Positions 31,935-42,719 of a stretch of DNA of 64,000 nt are shown here, in pieces. Under the pieces are notes generated by a model. The model worked only from the letters and a program-made list of their open reading frames with translations. It was not told the DNA's origin and did not search any database. Source of the DNA: Calliopum simillimum. Taxonomy: Eukaryota; Arthropoda; Insecta; Diptera; Lauxaniidae. The stretch spans positions 64,680,228 through 64,744,227 of the forward strand of contig OX638369.1 of NCBI GenBank assembly GCA_951812925.1. Direction: 5' to 3'. The stretch's first letter is position 1. Every line of letters starts with the position of its first letter. The translations under genes and the position numbers were made by a program.

Positions 31935-33088
31935 CAGGGTGGCTGATTCGAACTGTTACCAACTTCAGATAGACTTATCTGACAGATGGAACATGACAGC
32001 TGTCTAAAAATTGGCATGATGTTAGTTCATTCTATTGTCAACAAGTAACCAAAAGCATTTGCGCGTCAATTTATTGAAAATAAAAAATTTTCGAAATGGA
32101 ATTCAAACGTAATAGAGTGATTGCTCTTTATTTGGCTGGAAAATCGCAACCAGCAATTGTTCGTGAGCTGAAACATTTAAAAGTGAATAAAATGTTTGTG
32201 TATCGGACCATAACACGTTACAATGGTACCGGCAGCGTTGCCAAACGACATGGTGGTGGTCGGAAAATAACTGCAACATCACCAGAAATGGTTCGAAAGG
32301 TGAAGGCCAGAATTGAGCGAAATCCGAGACGCAGTGGCAGACAAATGGCTGCCGAGCCGAAAATTGTCTTCTCTGATGAGAAGAATTACTGTATCCAGCA
32401 ATATGTAAACAAACAAAATGATCGGGTTTACTTGACAGAGAGGTCCTACAAAAATTTGAATGTTCGTTTGGCCACCAGGACGCAGGCACCACCACATGTG
32501 ATGGTTTGGGCTGCAGTGACTGCTGATGGGCGCTCACCACTCGTTTTTTTGGCCGCTGGCGTCAAAATAAACGCCCAGGTGTATCGTGAATCAGTGTTGG
32601 AGGGTGCTTTACTACCGTGGGCACGCAAACATTTCGGTCGCAAGCCATTGACATTCCAACAAGACTCGACACCGTCACACAAAACTCGTGTGAATCAAGA
32701 ATGGTTAGAAAAAAACGTTCCTAGCTTCATTTCTGCTCAACAATGGCTCTCAAATTCGCCTGATGCGAATCCGCTGGATTTCTCAATCTGGGGTATGTTG
32801 GACAGGAAGGTCTTGACTAAAAAATACCAGAGCGTTGATGCGCTAAAAGTGGCCCTTCAACAAGAATGGCGCAAACTTCCACAAAATCAAATTCGTGCAG
32901 CATGCGACTCGTTCTTCGACTGTCTGCGGGCCATAGTTAAGGCCAAAGGTGACCATATCAAAAATCTCAAGTAGATTCTTAAAATCTGAACATTTCCCAA
33001 CAATAATAGCGTTTGATCAATAAAATCTGTGCATGGAAACTAAAAATATAGTCTTTTGAATTGGTAACACTTTGAATCAGCCACCCTG
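31935..33088 (+). mobile_element. DD37D mariner element with intact ends
   Basis: CAGGGTGGCTGATTC is present at the left and mirrored at the right (GAATCAGCCACCCTG). The inverted ends run about 28 bp with two or three mismatches (TGTTACCAA inside both). The element is bounded by TA at 31933-31934 and 33089-33090. Length is 1154 bp, near the usual size less the coding deletion described for the gene. Confidence 0.92.
32096..32974 (+). CDS. DD37D mariner transposase with internal in-frame deletion
   Basis: An open frame of 292 codons starts with ATG 160 bp inside the left end. Residues 1 to about 85 form the bipartite DNA-binding region: a first helix-turn-helix (RVIALYLAGKSQPAIVRELK), a GRKITA linker, and the start of a second domain (RIERNPRRSGRQMA). 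It then jumps directly to KIVFSDEKNY, holding the first catalytic Asp (94). FQQDSTPSHKTR holds Asp 190 and SPDANPLDFSIWG holds Asp 228. There are 37 residues between these, the DD37D (maT-like) signature. Members usually run about 340-350 residues, so roughly 50 are missing between the second DNA-binding domain and the catalytic core. The reading frame is kept, so a shortened protein could be made, but loss of half the second DNA-binding domain and the inter-domain linker should abolish transposition. It could act as a defective competitor. This is inference. Confidence 0.9.
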   Translation: MEFKRNRVIALYLAGKSQPAIVRELKHLKVNKMFVYRTITRYNGTGSVAKRHGGGRKITATSPEMVRKVKARIERNPRRSGRQMAAEPKIVFSDEKNYCIQQYVNKQNDRVYLTERSYKNLNVRLATRTQAPPHVMVWAAVTADGRSPLVFLAAGVKINAQVYRESVLEGALLPWARKHFGRKPLTFQQDSTPSHKTRVNQEWLEKNVPSFISAQQWLSNSPDANPLDFSIWGMLDRKVLTKKYQSVDALKVALQQEWRKLPQNQIRAACDSFFDCLRAIVKAKGDHIKNLK

Positions 33089-33090
33089 TA

Positions 33091-34509
33091 TATTAATATA
33101 ATTTCCATAAATAAAAAAGCTGTTTCAACAGATTATTTTTATTTATTTGAGTAAATTGTAGTTGAGAAGTAATTCTTTAATTGAAATAACTTCACAATAA
33201 AGTTGTCAAAGTCTACGGCACATGCCATAAGTATTCACTGTGAATTTATTTTCATAACGGCAAATAAATTGTTACGTTGTTATGCTGACATTCATTTACG
33301 TTAAAGCACTTCAACACATGCGTGTGTTGTCCCCAGGGGCAGGATATCGTTATTTCTGCAACATACATAATTATGAATATGTAATATATACCATGTTTAC
33401 TTTACATATATACATACCTCTAGCTACAGAAATATTTTGCTTTGATGGATAACTTTTGTTTGGAAACAATTTTTTTTTTAGAAAAAAACATCGCTTTAAT
33501 TCCCGTGCTGCAGATTTGATAACTCTTTTGAAGACTTTATATGTATTTTAAATATGGCTTGATCAGAGTTTTCTTAATAAAGATTGATACCAAAACACAA
33601 CGCAAGAGCAGTTAAAGCCATTCTTAGGTTAGGGTAGCGGTAATTGCGTAGAGAAAAAAACATCTCATGGACCGACTGAGTCCATAGCGTTTAAAAACAC
33701 TTTTCACAATATTTATTTAAAATATATCAGGTTCATAAATATGACATAATAATCCTGTGCTGTTGAAAAATTCTAATTTTGACATGTTCTAATTAGTAAA
33801 CACAATTCAAGTAAGCTAATTTCAGTGAATTTTGATTTACAAGACATTCGAAAATAAAAGTTAGTTCCATGCACATTTGATCCATCTCATGAAAAACACC
33901 TCTGCGTTGAATTGAATCGGTCATTGCAGAAACGTCATAAGTCACACGAATAGAATTTTTTAGGAATCAATAAAAACTGTTTTATTCAAAAATAATGAAG
34001 TTTTAAAGAACATTTTTGGGCTGAATATAGTGCTTGAGTTCTGATAGATTGAAATGTAGAACAATCTTTGTGGTTTATAAGATTAATAATGGAAAAAAAC
34101 CTGAAATCGGTTATAATGGCATTTAATTTAAACAAAACAATTATATGTAGTAATCATACATTATTAATATTATTGAAAACTACACTTGAACAATAATTTA
34201 TTAGCATGTGACATATTAATATCATTCATGTTTTAATGTATTTAAGTATACCTCACCAATCAGCCAGAAATATAAAACAACAACCACAGTTGGGGTTGTA
34301 GAAATAGGAAAAGAAAGCGATTCAATGGATGGAAATGAATCATTCGATGGTTAATTTTCTTTTATCTTGATTTTTATTCAATTGTATTCAATATAATATA
34401 TATACTGCGAAAATACTGTTGTTTTAAAATTTAAATTGATACACAGTTTTTTATTACTTTTGGGTGAAACATACTGTTTTCCGCACAAAAAGAGATATTT
34501 ATGATCGTT
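33091..34509. other. AT-rich sequence, nothing recognised
   Basis: No gene, RNA or inverted repeat is recognised. Codon-length open stretches are short throughout. Confidence 0.4.
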
Positions 34510-34649
34510 ATATGGGCAAATCCCAAAAACTTTTAACATTTTGAGAAAAAAAAAATCCTAAAAATTTTTTAAGGCACATGGTTTTCTAGTATTCTACCGT
34601 CAAGAGATGTGTTTTGGGAGTAAAAAATCGTTAACGTTAATCACTTAAG

Positions 34650-34750
34650 TTGTATGTATGTATGTATTCTCCTTTAACTCCTAGGAGGAGCATAGGGCCA
34701 ATATGAAATCTCTCCATTTGTCACGATCCCTTGCGATGACTTTGATCTCT
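34650..34750 (-). mobile_element. 101 bp 3' end of the RTE-type LINE
   Basis: The reverse complement is identical over 101 bp to 24275-24375: the last codons of the reverse transcriptase, the stop, the short 3' UTR and the TACA tail. It is a severely 5'-truncated insertion, as produced by incomplete target-primed reverse transcription. Confidence 0.92.
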
Positions 34751-34999
34751 AAGTTACGCGGCGTAAAAAATAAACCATTTTGAATGAAATAAATTATTTT
34801 ATTATTACTTTACAGTTTTATATCATATATAAACGTTTTATTATGACCGTAAACAGACAAGAATATGTTGATATGTTAAAAATATAATAATTTTAAGCAA
34901 TTCTAAGCACTTTTTTTCTATAACTTTTTTTCGTAAAGTGCTTCATTTTCGAGTTAAAAAACTAAACTATTATTAAATTAAAAACACAATATATTTTTT

Positions 35000-35165
35000 A
35001 ACTACAAATTAAAGCACTTGATGAAGAAATGTTTTTAAAAAAAAGTGCTTATAATTGATCGAAGAACATGTGTGAATTTTTTCAGAATTTTTGGAGCGAT
35101 TTTTGGATTTTCAAAAATAAAAAAACAAAAATAAAAAAATCCAAAAATAGTTTGATTGTCAAAAA
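35000..35165 (+). repeat. Partial copy of the repeat at 5541-5995
   Basis: AAGTGCTTATAATTGATCGA followed by ACATGTGTGAATTTTTTCAG resembles 5535-5580. Similarity fades within about 60-100 bp, so the extent is approximate. Confidence 0.35.
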
Positions 35166-35875
35166 TCGAAAAATTCGTGTAGAATTAGCCAACGCCTTAT
35201 GGTTTTATATTTGTACCACAATAGGAAGAAATGTTCACAAAACATTTTTTGAATGTCAAGATGATGTTTCTCGTGTGCCGTCGGCTTAAACGATTTTTCA
35301 GTCACATTTACGTTTTTTTGCCTCGAACATTTAGCCCTGTATAACAAAAACTGTGCATGGCACACCAATTTGGTTTTCGTAGATCTTTTCTGTTTTGAAT
35401 ATGCAATCTAACCCCACCATGAAAATCCTGAAATTCTAGACGGCGTGGCTGTAAAGTTGTTTTAAAGACTCGCATATGAAAAATTTTGAAATCGACGGAC
35501 GCTTCTTTAGCACCCTGTGGTTTTTAATAGAAGCTAAGCACATATATTTGCATTATCCTATTCAAAAGGGGTATCGATTCAGTAGAGTTTTTACTGAAAC
35601 CCAATATTCTAAAGTACACGGCGTGAGTACAGCATACAGATATAATCATAAAATATTGAAACAGACACCGCAAATTTGAATAAACTGATCATTCAAATGG
35701 TTATATCTTTTCGTACAAGCTTTACTTCAGATTTTTTGTCTCATAAACTTGTTAGCATACACCTGTACAATGAAAATGATTCATATCCGTCATCTAAAAT
35801 TGTATAAATTCAGCTCAGTATCGCTATTCAGTATACGGACGCGGGATGTTAAAAGTTTTTGGGATTTGCCCATAT

Positions 35876-36510
35876 ATGCACCATAAAGCTGTGTCAAATA
35901 CTCATCGCTCAACTGCCTCTCAAAGAAGGTGCAAAATAAAAGTCAGTCGTTTGCATACCCAAAATTTTTTTTAAATTCCTACACACAAGCTATTATTGCA
36001 AATACAGCTACATTTGAATTAAACTGTGTTCATATTTGAATGCTATGAAATCAACAAGTATTAAAATTGAAAGGGGTGCCACATCTCCCATCTTTCTTCA
36101 CAGATTGCCTTTTTTTTTAAATTTTTTCCCAGTTCAATTTGTCTTAAAAAAAAGGCACACCATCCTATGTAACGTTGTTTTGCAAAATATACCGAACCGA
36201 TTTTAATAATTTTTTTTTTAAAAACATTCTACGTGTGCTAAGTAACAAAATTGTATTCTTATTATTTTGATTTTTATTAGGTAAACCTTTTTTTTAGTAT
36301 GAAGTTGTTGAAAAAAAAATTCAATGCTTGCATAAAAATGATCATTTGCATTTGAGTCGCTACAGCTTATGCTGCTTCATGAGTAATGTGTTGTTGCTGT
36401 CTTTTCCGTCTCTTTCATTTATTGTTTTTTTGTTTATTCTTGAAGAAAGAATATAGAATTTGATGCTGTTATGTTGATGAGAGCAAAAATGAGAGTGATT
36501 TTGTCAGTGA
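35876..36510. other. AT-rich sequence, nothing recognised
   Basis: No gene or repeat boundary is recognised. Confidence 0.4.
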
Positions 36511-37200
36511 TGCCAACTCAATATTTTCAATATTTTTCGACATTTTCGATGTGTTTCAATGTTTTTTGAAACTTTAGGACCTTTTCGATATATTAGGTCT
36601 TTTTCGCTAAAGTTGGACTTTTACCGATTTTTTTATTTATTCATTGATTTAAATTGTTCGAAGAAGAACTAAGTCTCTAACTTGCTACTTATTCACAATA
36701 ATAACAACCAAGTATAATAATTTCTTCGATGTTTTCCAATACTTTTGAACTTTTACCGATTTTAGGACGTTTTTCAACATTTTTAGACCTTTACCGATAG
36801 GTATTTAACATGTTTTTCAATATTTTTCGGAACTTTTAGGCTTTTACCGATTTTTCCGATGTACTTCAATATTTTTTAATACTTTTGCCGATATTATGGA
36901 TGTTTTTCGATATATTTGGACTGTTATCTATATTTTAGATATTTTTTGATACTTTTAGACTTTTTCCCAAATTTTAGATGCTTTTCAATGAATTTGGACT
37001 TTTGCCGATTTCTTCTATGTATATTGTTACTTTTGGACCTTTACACATTTTTTGGATGTTTTTCCATACACTTGGACTCTTACCAATTTCTTCCATGTAT
37101 TACGATATTTTTCAATACTTTTGAACTTTTACCAATATTTTCGAAGTTTTCCGATGTTTTTGGAATTTTTTCGATTTCTTAAATGTATTTGGATATGGAT
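36511..37200. repeat. Degenerate minisatellite (TTTTCGATRTTTTTGGAC units)
   Basis: The phrase GATGTTTTTCRATAYTTTTG followed by GACTTTTACCGATTT repeats about 15 times with unit lengths of roughly 30-60 bp and heavy divergence. Phe- and Leu-rich open frames here are by-products of the repeat. Part of the array is interrupted at about 36640-36720 by unrelated sequence. Confidence 0.75.
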
Positions 37201-37234
37201 TTTTACCAATAAAATAAATATATTGGAACTTCTG

Positions 37235-38550
37235 CACGGTGTGCCTTAACCCGTTCTAAATCGGACGTCGTAGCACATCAAATTTTTTTCCAGATTCTGC
37301 TTACTTATCGTTCAAATGATGTATAAAAAAATTTTCACTCGTGACTCCTCGACTAAATTTTGAGATAATCGCTTTTCCAATTGGGGCATTTTCCCATACA
37401 AAAAGAAAAAAAAAATTTTTTTATCTACATTAAACAAAAATAAAAATAATCACAATCGATGTGTTTTGCGATGCTTAACGCGAATCCAACCTCAGAATTG
37501 CTCTATCGTGTATAGCTTATGAGATATTGTAACTTAAAGAACAAAAAAAGTCGTTTTTTGCCATTTTTTGAAGCTATATAACTATGTAACATATCACTTA
37601 TATTCATGCTTCTAAGAGAGATATCGTAGACCGAAATATTGTCAAAACGGGTTTTTTGCACTTTTGTGTCTTTTTAGGTTAGGATATCTTTGAGGAAAAA
37701 AAAGATATCAACATAATTTAAATTGGGTTTTAAAGGCAAAGATTAGGACTTCAAAGTGGCTTACCAGATTTAACGAAATTAAAATTTCTTTCACATTTTA
37801 AACATGTTCAACGAACCGACTACTTCTAAATTCAGCTGTTTGACACCCCGAGTGTTGTTACGTGTATGGCATACGGCTGAATTTTGAAGTAGTCGGTTCG
37901 TTGAACATGTTTAAAATGTGAAAGAAATTTTAATTTCGTTAAATCTGGTAAGCCACTTTGAAGTCCTAATCTTTGCCTTTAAAACCCAATTTAAATTATG
38001 TTGATATCTTTTTTTTCCTCAAAGATATCCTAACCTAAAAAGACACAAAAGTGCAAAAAACCCGTTTTGACAATATTTCGGTCTACGATATCTCTCTTAG
38101 AAGCATGAAGATATAAATATAATTTAAATTAGGTTTTAAAGGAAAAGATTGGAGCTCTCAAGTATTTAAGCCACATTTGACGAATAAATGATATGTTACA
38201 TAGTTATATAGCTTCAAAAAATGGCAAAAAACGACTTTTTTTGGTTTTTAGGTTACAATATCTCATAAACTATACACGATAAAGTAATTCCAAGGTTGGA
38301 TTCGCGTTAAGCATCGCAAAACACATCGATTGTGATTATTTTAATTTTTGTTTAATGTAGTTAAAAAAAATTTTTTTTTCTTTTTGTATGGGAAAATGCC
38401 CCAATTGGAAAAGCGATTATCTCAAAATTTAGTCGAGGAGTCACGAGTGAAAATTTTTTTATACATCATTTGAACGATAAGTAAGCAGAATCTGGAAAAA
38501 AATTTGATGTGCTACGACGTCCAAATTAGAACGGGTTAAGGCACACCGTG
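37235..38550. repeat. 1.3 kb near-perfect palindromic element
   Basis: CACGGTGTGCCTTAACCCGT at the left is mirrored by ACGGGTTAAGGCACACCGTG at the right. Arms of more than 500 bp match almost base for base, with few mismatches and one block of about 80 bp missing from the left arm (next to CATATCACTTATATTCATGC). The loop lies near 37850-37880 (GACACCCCGAGTGTTG). TCTG is duplicated at 37231-37234 and 38551-38554. If transcribed it would fold into a long hairpin RNA. It is non-coding. Confidence 0.88.
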
Positions 38551-38554
38551 TCTG

Positions 38555-39278
38555 TCTGTGGAACATTATTTTAAAAAATTGTTTTCGTTAATAGCTTTTT
38601 AGTGCAATCTATATTTTTATTCAAACCCGTGCAACGCCAGCTAAAACAGCTAGTATTTAATATATAATAACAATAACTGTAGAACGGTAAAGGTCATGAC
38701 TAAAACGCATACTTTAGCATTGAAGCTCCATTTTAAAACTAACACATTTCATTACATTTGAATCACGTAACAACGATTTCGATACTTTCCATTCGATATT
38801 TGCTTTATAGTTGTACCTTGGCATGGAGCACCTTTTTACATGGAAAACAGCAACCCATCAACTGTCACTGCCGCGCTGCTCTATTTACCCTGAGAGTATC
38901 GTGTAAATTATGGCGATGTAACAACTTTTTTATACATTAAATAGATTACGCGTTGACAGTGTTATTGTTATCATTGTTCCCTGCAAGAACGTAATAACCG
39001 ATTCTCTAACACATTTACAAAAAAATTCTATCGGTACCAACACTAATGCAATATATTGACATTGGCTAAAAAAGACAACAAGTTTTGAGCATATCTTCTT
39101 CTCTTTTTGGACCTTTTTAGTTTTGAAGTAAAATTTTAATTTGATTTTTCTGTCAAATTGGAGTTTTATGTGCTGAAAAATAAACGCTTTAAAAAAATAT
39201 TGAGAGCAATTTTAAAATAAAAGGTAAAACAAAATTTAAAATATGTATAACAAAACAATAAAATCTCTCATTTTTCAG
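38555..39278. other. No gene recognised; possible intron end
   Basis: AT-rich sequence ends in a pyrimidine tract and TTTTTCAG at 39271-39278, a good splice acceptor for the candidate exon that follows. If that exon is real, this stretch and the palindrome before it would be intronic. Confidence 0.3.
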
Positions 39279-39400
39279 ATGTTTCCAAGGCAGAAGGGCG
39301 CATCCACTTTGAACAAAAAGTAAAGGAAGCTATTCAGCTAAGCCACAACAGAGCTAAGCAAAGAAAGTTTGTGCAGCAAAAAAAAAAAAGAATTGAATAA
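39279..39400 (+). CDS. Candidate 3' terminal exon of an unidentified gene
   Basis: After the acceptor TTTTTCAG the sequence stays open for 39 codons and ends in TAA, overlapping AATAAA (39396-39401). A second AATAAA lies near 39454. The peptide starts VSKAEGRIHFEQKVKEAIQL and ends in a Lys/Arg-rich tail (QRKFVQQKKKRIE). Its composition is much less Phe/Leu/Ile-rich than translated local noise and looks like a charged helical C-terminus. The acceptor phase is 2 (two bases before the first full codon). I do not recognise the protein. A highly basic tail would suit an RNA-binding or nucleolar protein, but that is speculation. No upstream exon was found. Confidence 0.4.
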
Positions 39401-40989
39401 ATTATTAATTTAACCTCTTCGGGTAAAAAGTACATAATGTGAAGTATTATTACTAAATAAATATTAATTATAACTGTCGTTTATTTTGTTATTTGTTTGG
39501 CGGAAGTATGATGATCATATAAAGAGTTATTTATGAGACATATCTAATTGGTTATACTAAGGTCATTCATGACAAGTGCGAAAGAGACCATCATAGTAAC
39601 TCCCTTTAATAACAACACATGTGATAGAAAGGGATACAAAGTCACACGTATAGAAAAGTATGAGTTAGATTTGTCCTAACGCTCTGTACAAACTAATTGA
39701 AAGTTTTTAAATTTATAACCAATAGTTTCAGCAGCAATAACACAAAAATAATGAGTTATATAATTGATACGTTCTTGCAGGGTTGTTACAACAATTGTTG
39801 ATGTTTTTGTTGGTATTGTTGTTAGTGTCATTGTTCATTTGACAGCTGTGCTTGTGTGTGTATGAGCGTTTTCCATGTAGGTACAATGTGTCGTTAAAAT
39901 TATGTCGTCTCTTACATACACAAACTCATTTACCACCAACCGCATCCAGGACATGTTGATCCTTGATGATTTTACATGAAGTTATTTACTTCTGTTGTTG
40001 GGTATTGTTTTTGCAAACAAAAATACATACTTACGTATGTATGTATGTTTGAAAGTATATGTTACCAAGAAAAAAACACTTTATTAAATTAATTTTTAGC
40101 AGAAAGGTTATGAATCCCAAGACTCTTAATTAATGATTTATTTATTTTTTCTCTCTTCCCTTGACAGGTAAGCATGTGATCCTTTGAACGGTGATATAAG
40201 GACGTGTGTGTGTGTGCGCGCAATCATAGAAATTCCAATATGTAAGTAGCTAAATGTCGCCATGGAAGATATTTTCAAAAATCTTTGAATAAATTTTATA
40301 AAGAAAAATATAACTAAAATATGGAAGGATTCTTTCATTACCGTATGAATTAATTATGGTTTCTGTAATTACGCATTTCTTACCACGAAATAAGGCACTT
40401 CAAAGGTACTTTATGCCTTTGCCGTTTGTTTATTCTCGGGTAGATATGTACACATGAACACATGTCTTCAATTTGTCAATGTGGTTATAAGGACTAGTTA
40501 CATAGAAACATTTGCGTACTATTATTACAACCATCTATTCATTCCATAATTCTAATAACGCATAATGTGGACTTACATACTTATGTAGGTGAGTACCAAC
40601 CATCAAAATCCGTATTGAATTTTCACACGTGTCAAAAACAGCGACATCTGCGTAACTCTGGTGTTGCTACTCATTTGACATTGGAATTTTCGAAAAGTGA
40701 AAACAGGTCCTCACTTTGACACAGTCTCTACTAGAGCTGTCGGATCACGTGAATTCTTAATACACGTGAGTATGTGAATTCACGAATAGGCGTACGAAAT
40801 CATGTACCACCAAGTCACGTGAATTTGAGGTTCGCACAGAAATGTGAATTTGGTAAAGTTCGTACATTTGATACAAACTTCGTACTATTCGTACGTGCAA
40901 GTATACCGAACGTCATGAAAGTTGAGAAGCGGCCAAAGTATCAAATAGATGCCACGATATTTAACGATTAATCGACAAACAACTTAACA
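39401..40989. other. AT-rich sequence with small motifs only
   Basis: A GT microsatellite lies near 40204-40220. Between 40746 and 40826 CACGTG occurs three times together with repeated GTGAATT and CGTAC words. No gene is recognised. Confidence 0.4.
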
Positions 40990-42190
40990 AGTTATGTCTC
41001 GCAAACTATGGGCGCTGTTTCGATGAAATTCGGTAGGAAATTCTGCATCACAGAAATAACTTTACTCATCAAAACGTGGGCGTAATCAAACAATGCCACG
41101 CCTACTTTGAATGGGTAAAACAATAGGCATTTTATCACGCTATTTCTTGCAAACTATGCAAGCTATTTCAACCATTGACGCAGAGTCGCATTATTGCGAG
41201 CCAATTTCAAGATTCAGGGAAAACTTATGAGTTTAAGGAAAAATTTTCAAACGAAAATGTGGCGCACCAAAATTGAATGCAGTTACAATGAAGTTATAAA
41301 TTCTTTGGCGTTTTTACTTAAAATTGAATGTACTTTCACGTAGGGGGCTGGTCGAGGTCGGTATAACTCCTTTCATACAAATTACTCCACTTTAATCTGT
41401 ACATACTTATATATATAAAGCATTTTGAAGACTTTGAGCGTATTGTCAAAATTCACAAAATTTTTGTTCAGATTTTACAGAATTTGCTTGCATAAGGGTT
41501 GCCTCATCTTCACAAGAATTTGAAAGTGATTAATCGGATGTTACAATGTACTGAGGTGTCTTTATGGGCATTTTAATATGTGGATCATTTGTTCAATACA
41601 AAAAAAAAAAATTGGACCACGCTGATTTCAAAAATGTTACAAATTTTGAGATCTTTTATAGTTTTTAAGTTATGAGAAAAAAACGAAAATACACTTTATA
41701 AAAACTAGATTTTATTTGTTTGCGTATCTGTCCGTTATTGACTCGGAAACTAACCAACCGTTTTAAAGAAGTTTTTACATTGTATTAGTTCAAAAAAAGG
41801 CTTAGGTATAGGTTGAAAAGGTGGGCGGTGCCACACACCCAACAAAATAACTAATCACATCTCTAAAACACTTTGACGCATATAAATGAGAGTTGATAAA
41901 TATGTAAAAAAAATAGAGTCATCATTTCTCTAACAATATTCGACGAAGTTAGATTTGATTTAGTAAATAATTTGTGTACTAGATATGTTCAGACAATTAG
42001 AAGAAATAATGGTCTTTAGAACGATGGGCGGTGCCACGCCATTCTAAATGCTGATACATCATATCTAAGAAACTGCTTGACGCAGATAAATAAAATCTCG
42101 TTCGTATGCAAAGCGCATCTGGACAAATAATTGGACAAATAATTTTCAATGGAAAAATGAGCGGTGCCACGCATTATCAAAAAAAAATAT
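40990..42190. repeat. Degenerate repeats with GGCGGTGCCAC motif
   Basis: The motif GGGCGGTGCCAC(G/A)C recurs at about 41822, 42024 and 42161, and as the reverse-like TGCCACGCCTAC at 41094. Each copy is followed by related phrases (TAATCACATCTCTAAAACAC versus CATCATATCTAAGAAACTGC; TTGACGCATATAAATGAGAG versus TTGACGCAGATAAATAAAAT). This is the diffuse repeat type common in fly intergenic DNA. Unit borders are unclear. Confidence 0.55.
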
Positions 42191-42717
42191 AAAATTGGTA
42201 CAATGTTTCGCTATGGTATGTCCAAGTTAGCAGAGGGCAAATTCCAAGGATGCTTAAAAGGATGAATAAACCCCTTATCTACTACCCTTCCTTTAAAAAA
42301 TCATCTTCCGAATTTAAGCAGACTGTAAGCTAAAAATTGATAAGCTAAAAATTGGTAAAACGTTGCAGAATGTAAAGAAATTATTTTTATTTCTGTATAA
42401 TTCATATAAATCAATAGAAAGGAAATAAATTATTTTTTACAAAGAAGAAACATTATGCTTTTTGGCAATATGCTACATTATTGCATTTGCCTTTAAGCAA
42501 ATTATCCATCAGCTGCTAATACTAAAATTTCCATGGAGCGTTTTTGCTGTTGAAATTTCAACTTCAAGCCCACTGTGTCGTTTTTATAGTTCTTCTTTTC
42601 ATCCCTAAGTAAATATTAACGACGATTGGCGTTAAAATTTTTTAAATCCATATCATTTTCATTTTATGCCTATTTATGAATGACCACTATCTGCCACTGT
42701 GGCGTAGTACTTGTACA
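42191..42717. other. No gene recognised
   Basis: AT-rich sequence with no recognised gene or repeat boundary. Confidence 0.4.
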
Positions 42718-42719
42718 TA

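Larger units (their letters stand above)
34510..35875. mobile_element. 1.37 kb element with 30 bp perfect inverted ends
   Basis: ATATGGGCAAATCCCAAAAA at 34510 continues for 30 bases that are mirrored without a mismatch at 35846-35875. The ATAT at each tip could include a TA duplication. The inside holds a 101 bp RTE fragment (34650-34750) and a partial repeat at about 35000-35160, and has no transposase. The family is unknown. Confidence 0.65.

Noticed and set aside
31935..33088. Assignment of this element to the DD34D mariner group
   Set aside because: Counting residues between the second and third Asp gives 37, not 34.
36916..37249. Two Phe/Leu-rich open frames resembling a repeat protein
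   Set aside because: They are the translation of the degenerate T-rich minisatellite; both frames read repetitively and neither has splice or start context.
37235..38550. Palindrome as an assembly fold-back artefact
   Set aside because: A 4 bp TCTG duplication, a one-sided deletion in the left arm and the related element at 47571 all argue for a real insertion, though only long reads can settle it.
40746..40826. Cluster of three CACGTG E-boxes as a regulatory module
   Set aside because: They occur with repeated GTGAATT and CGTAC words that look like decayed simple repeat, and no gene is nearby to regulate.
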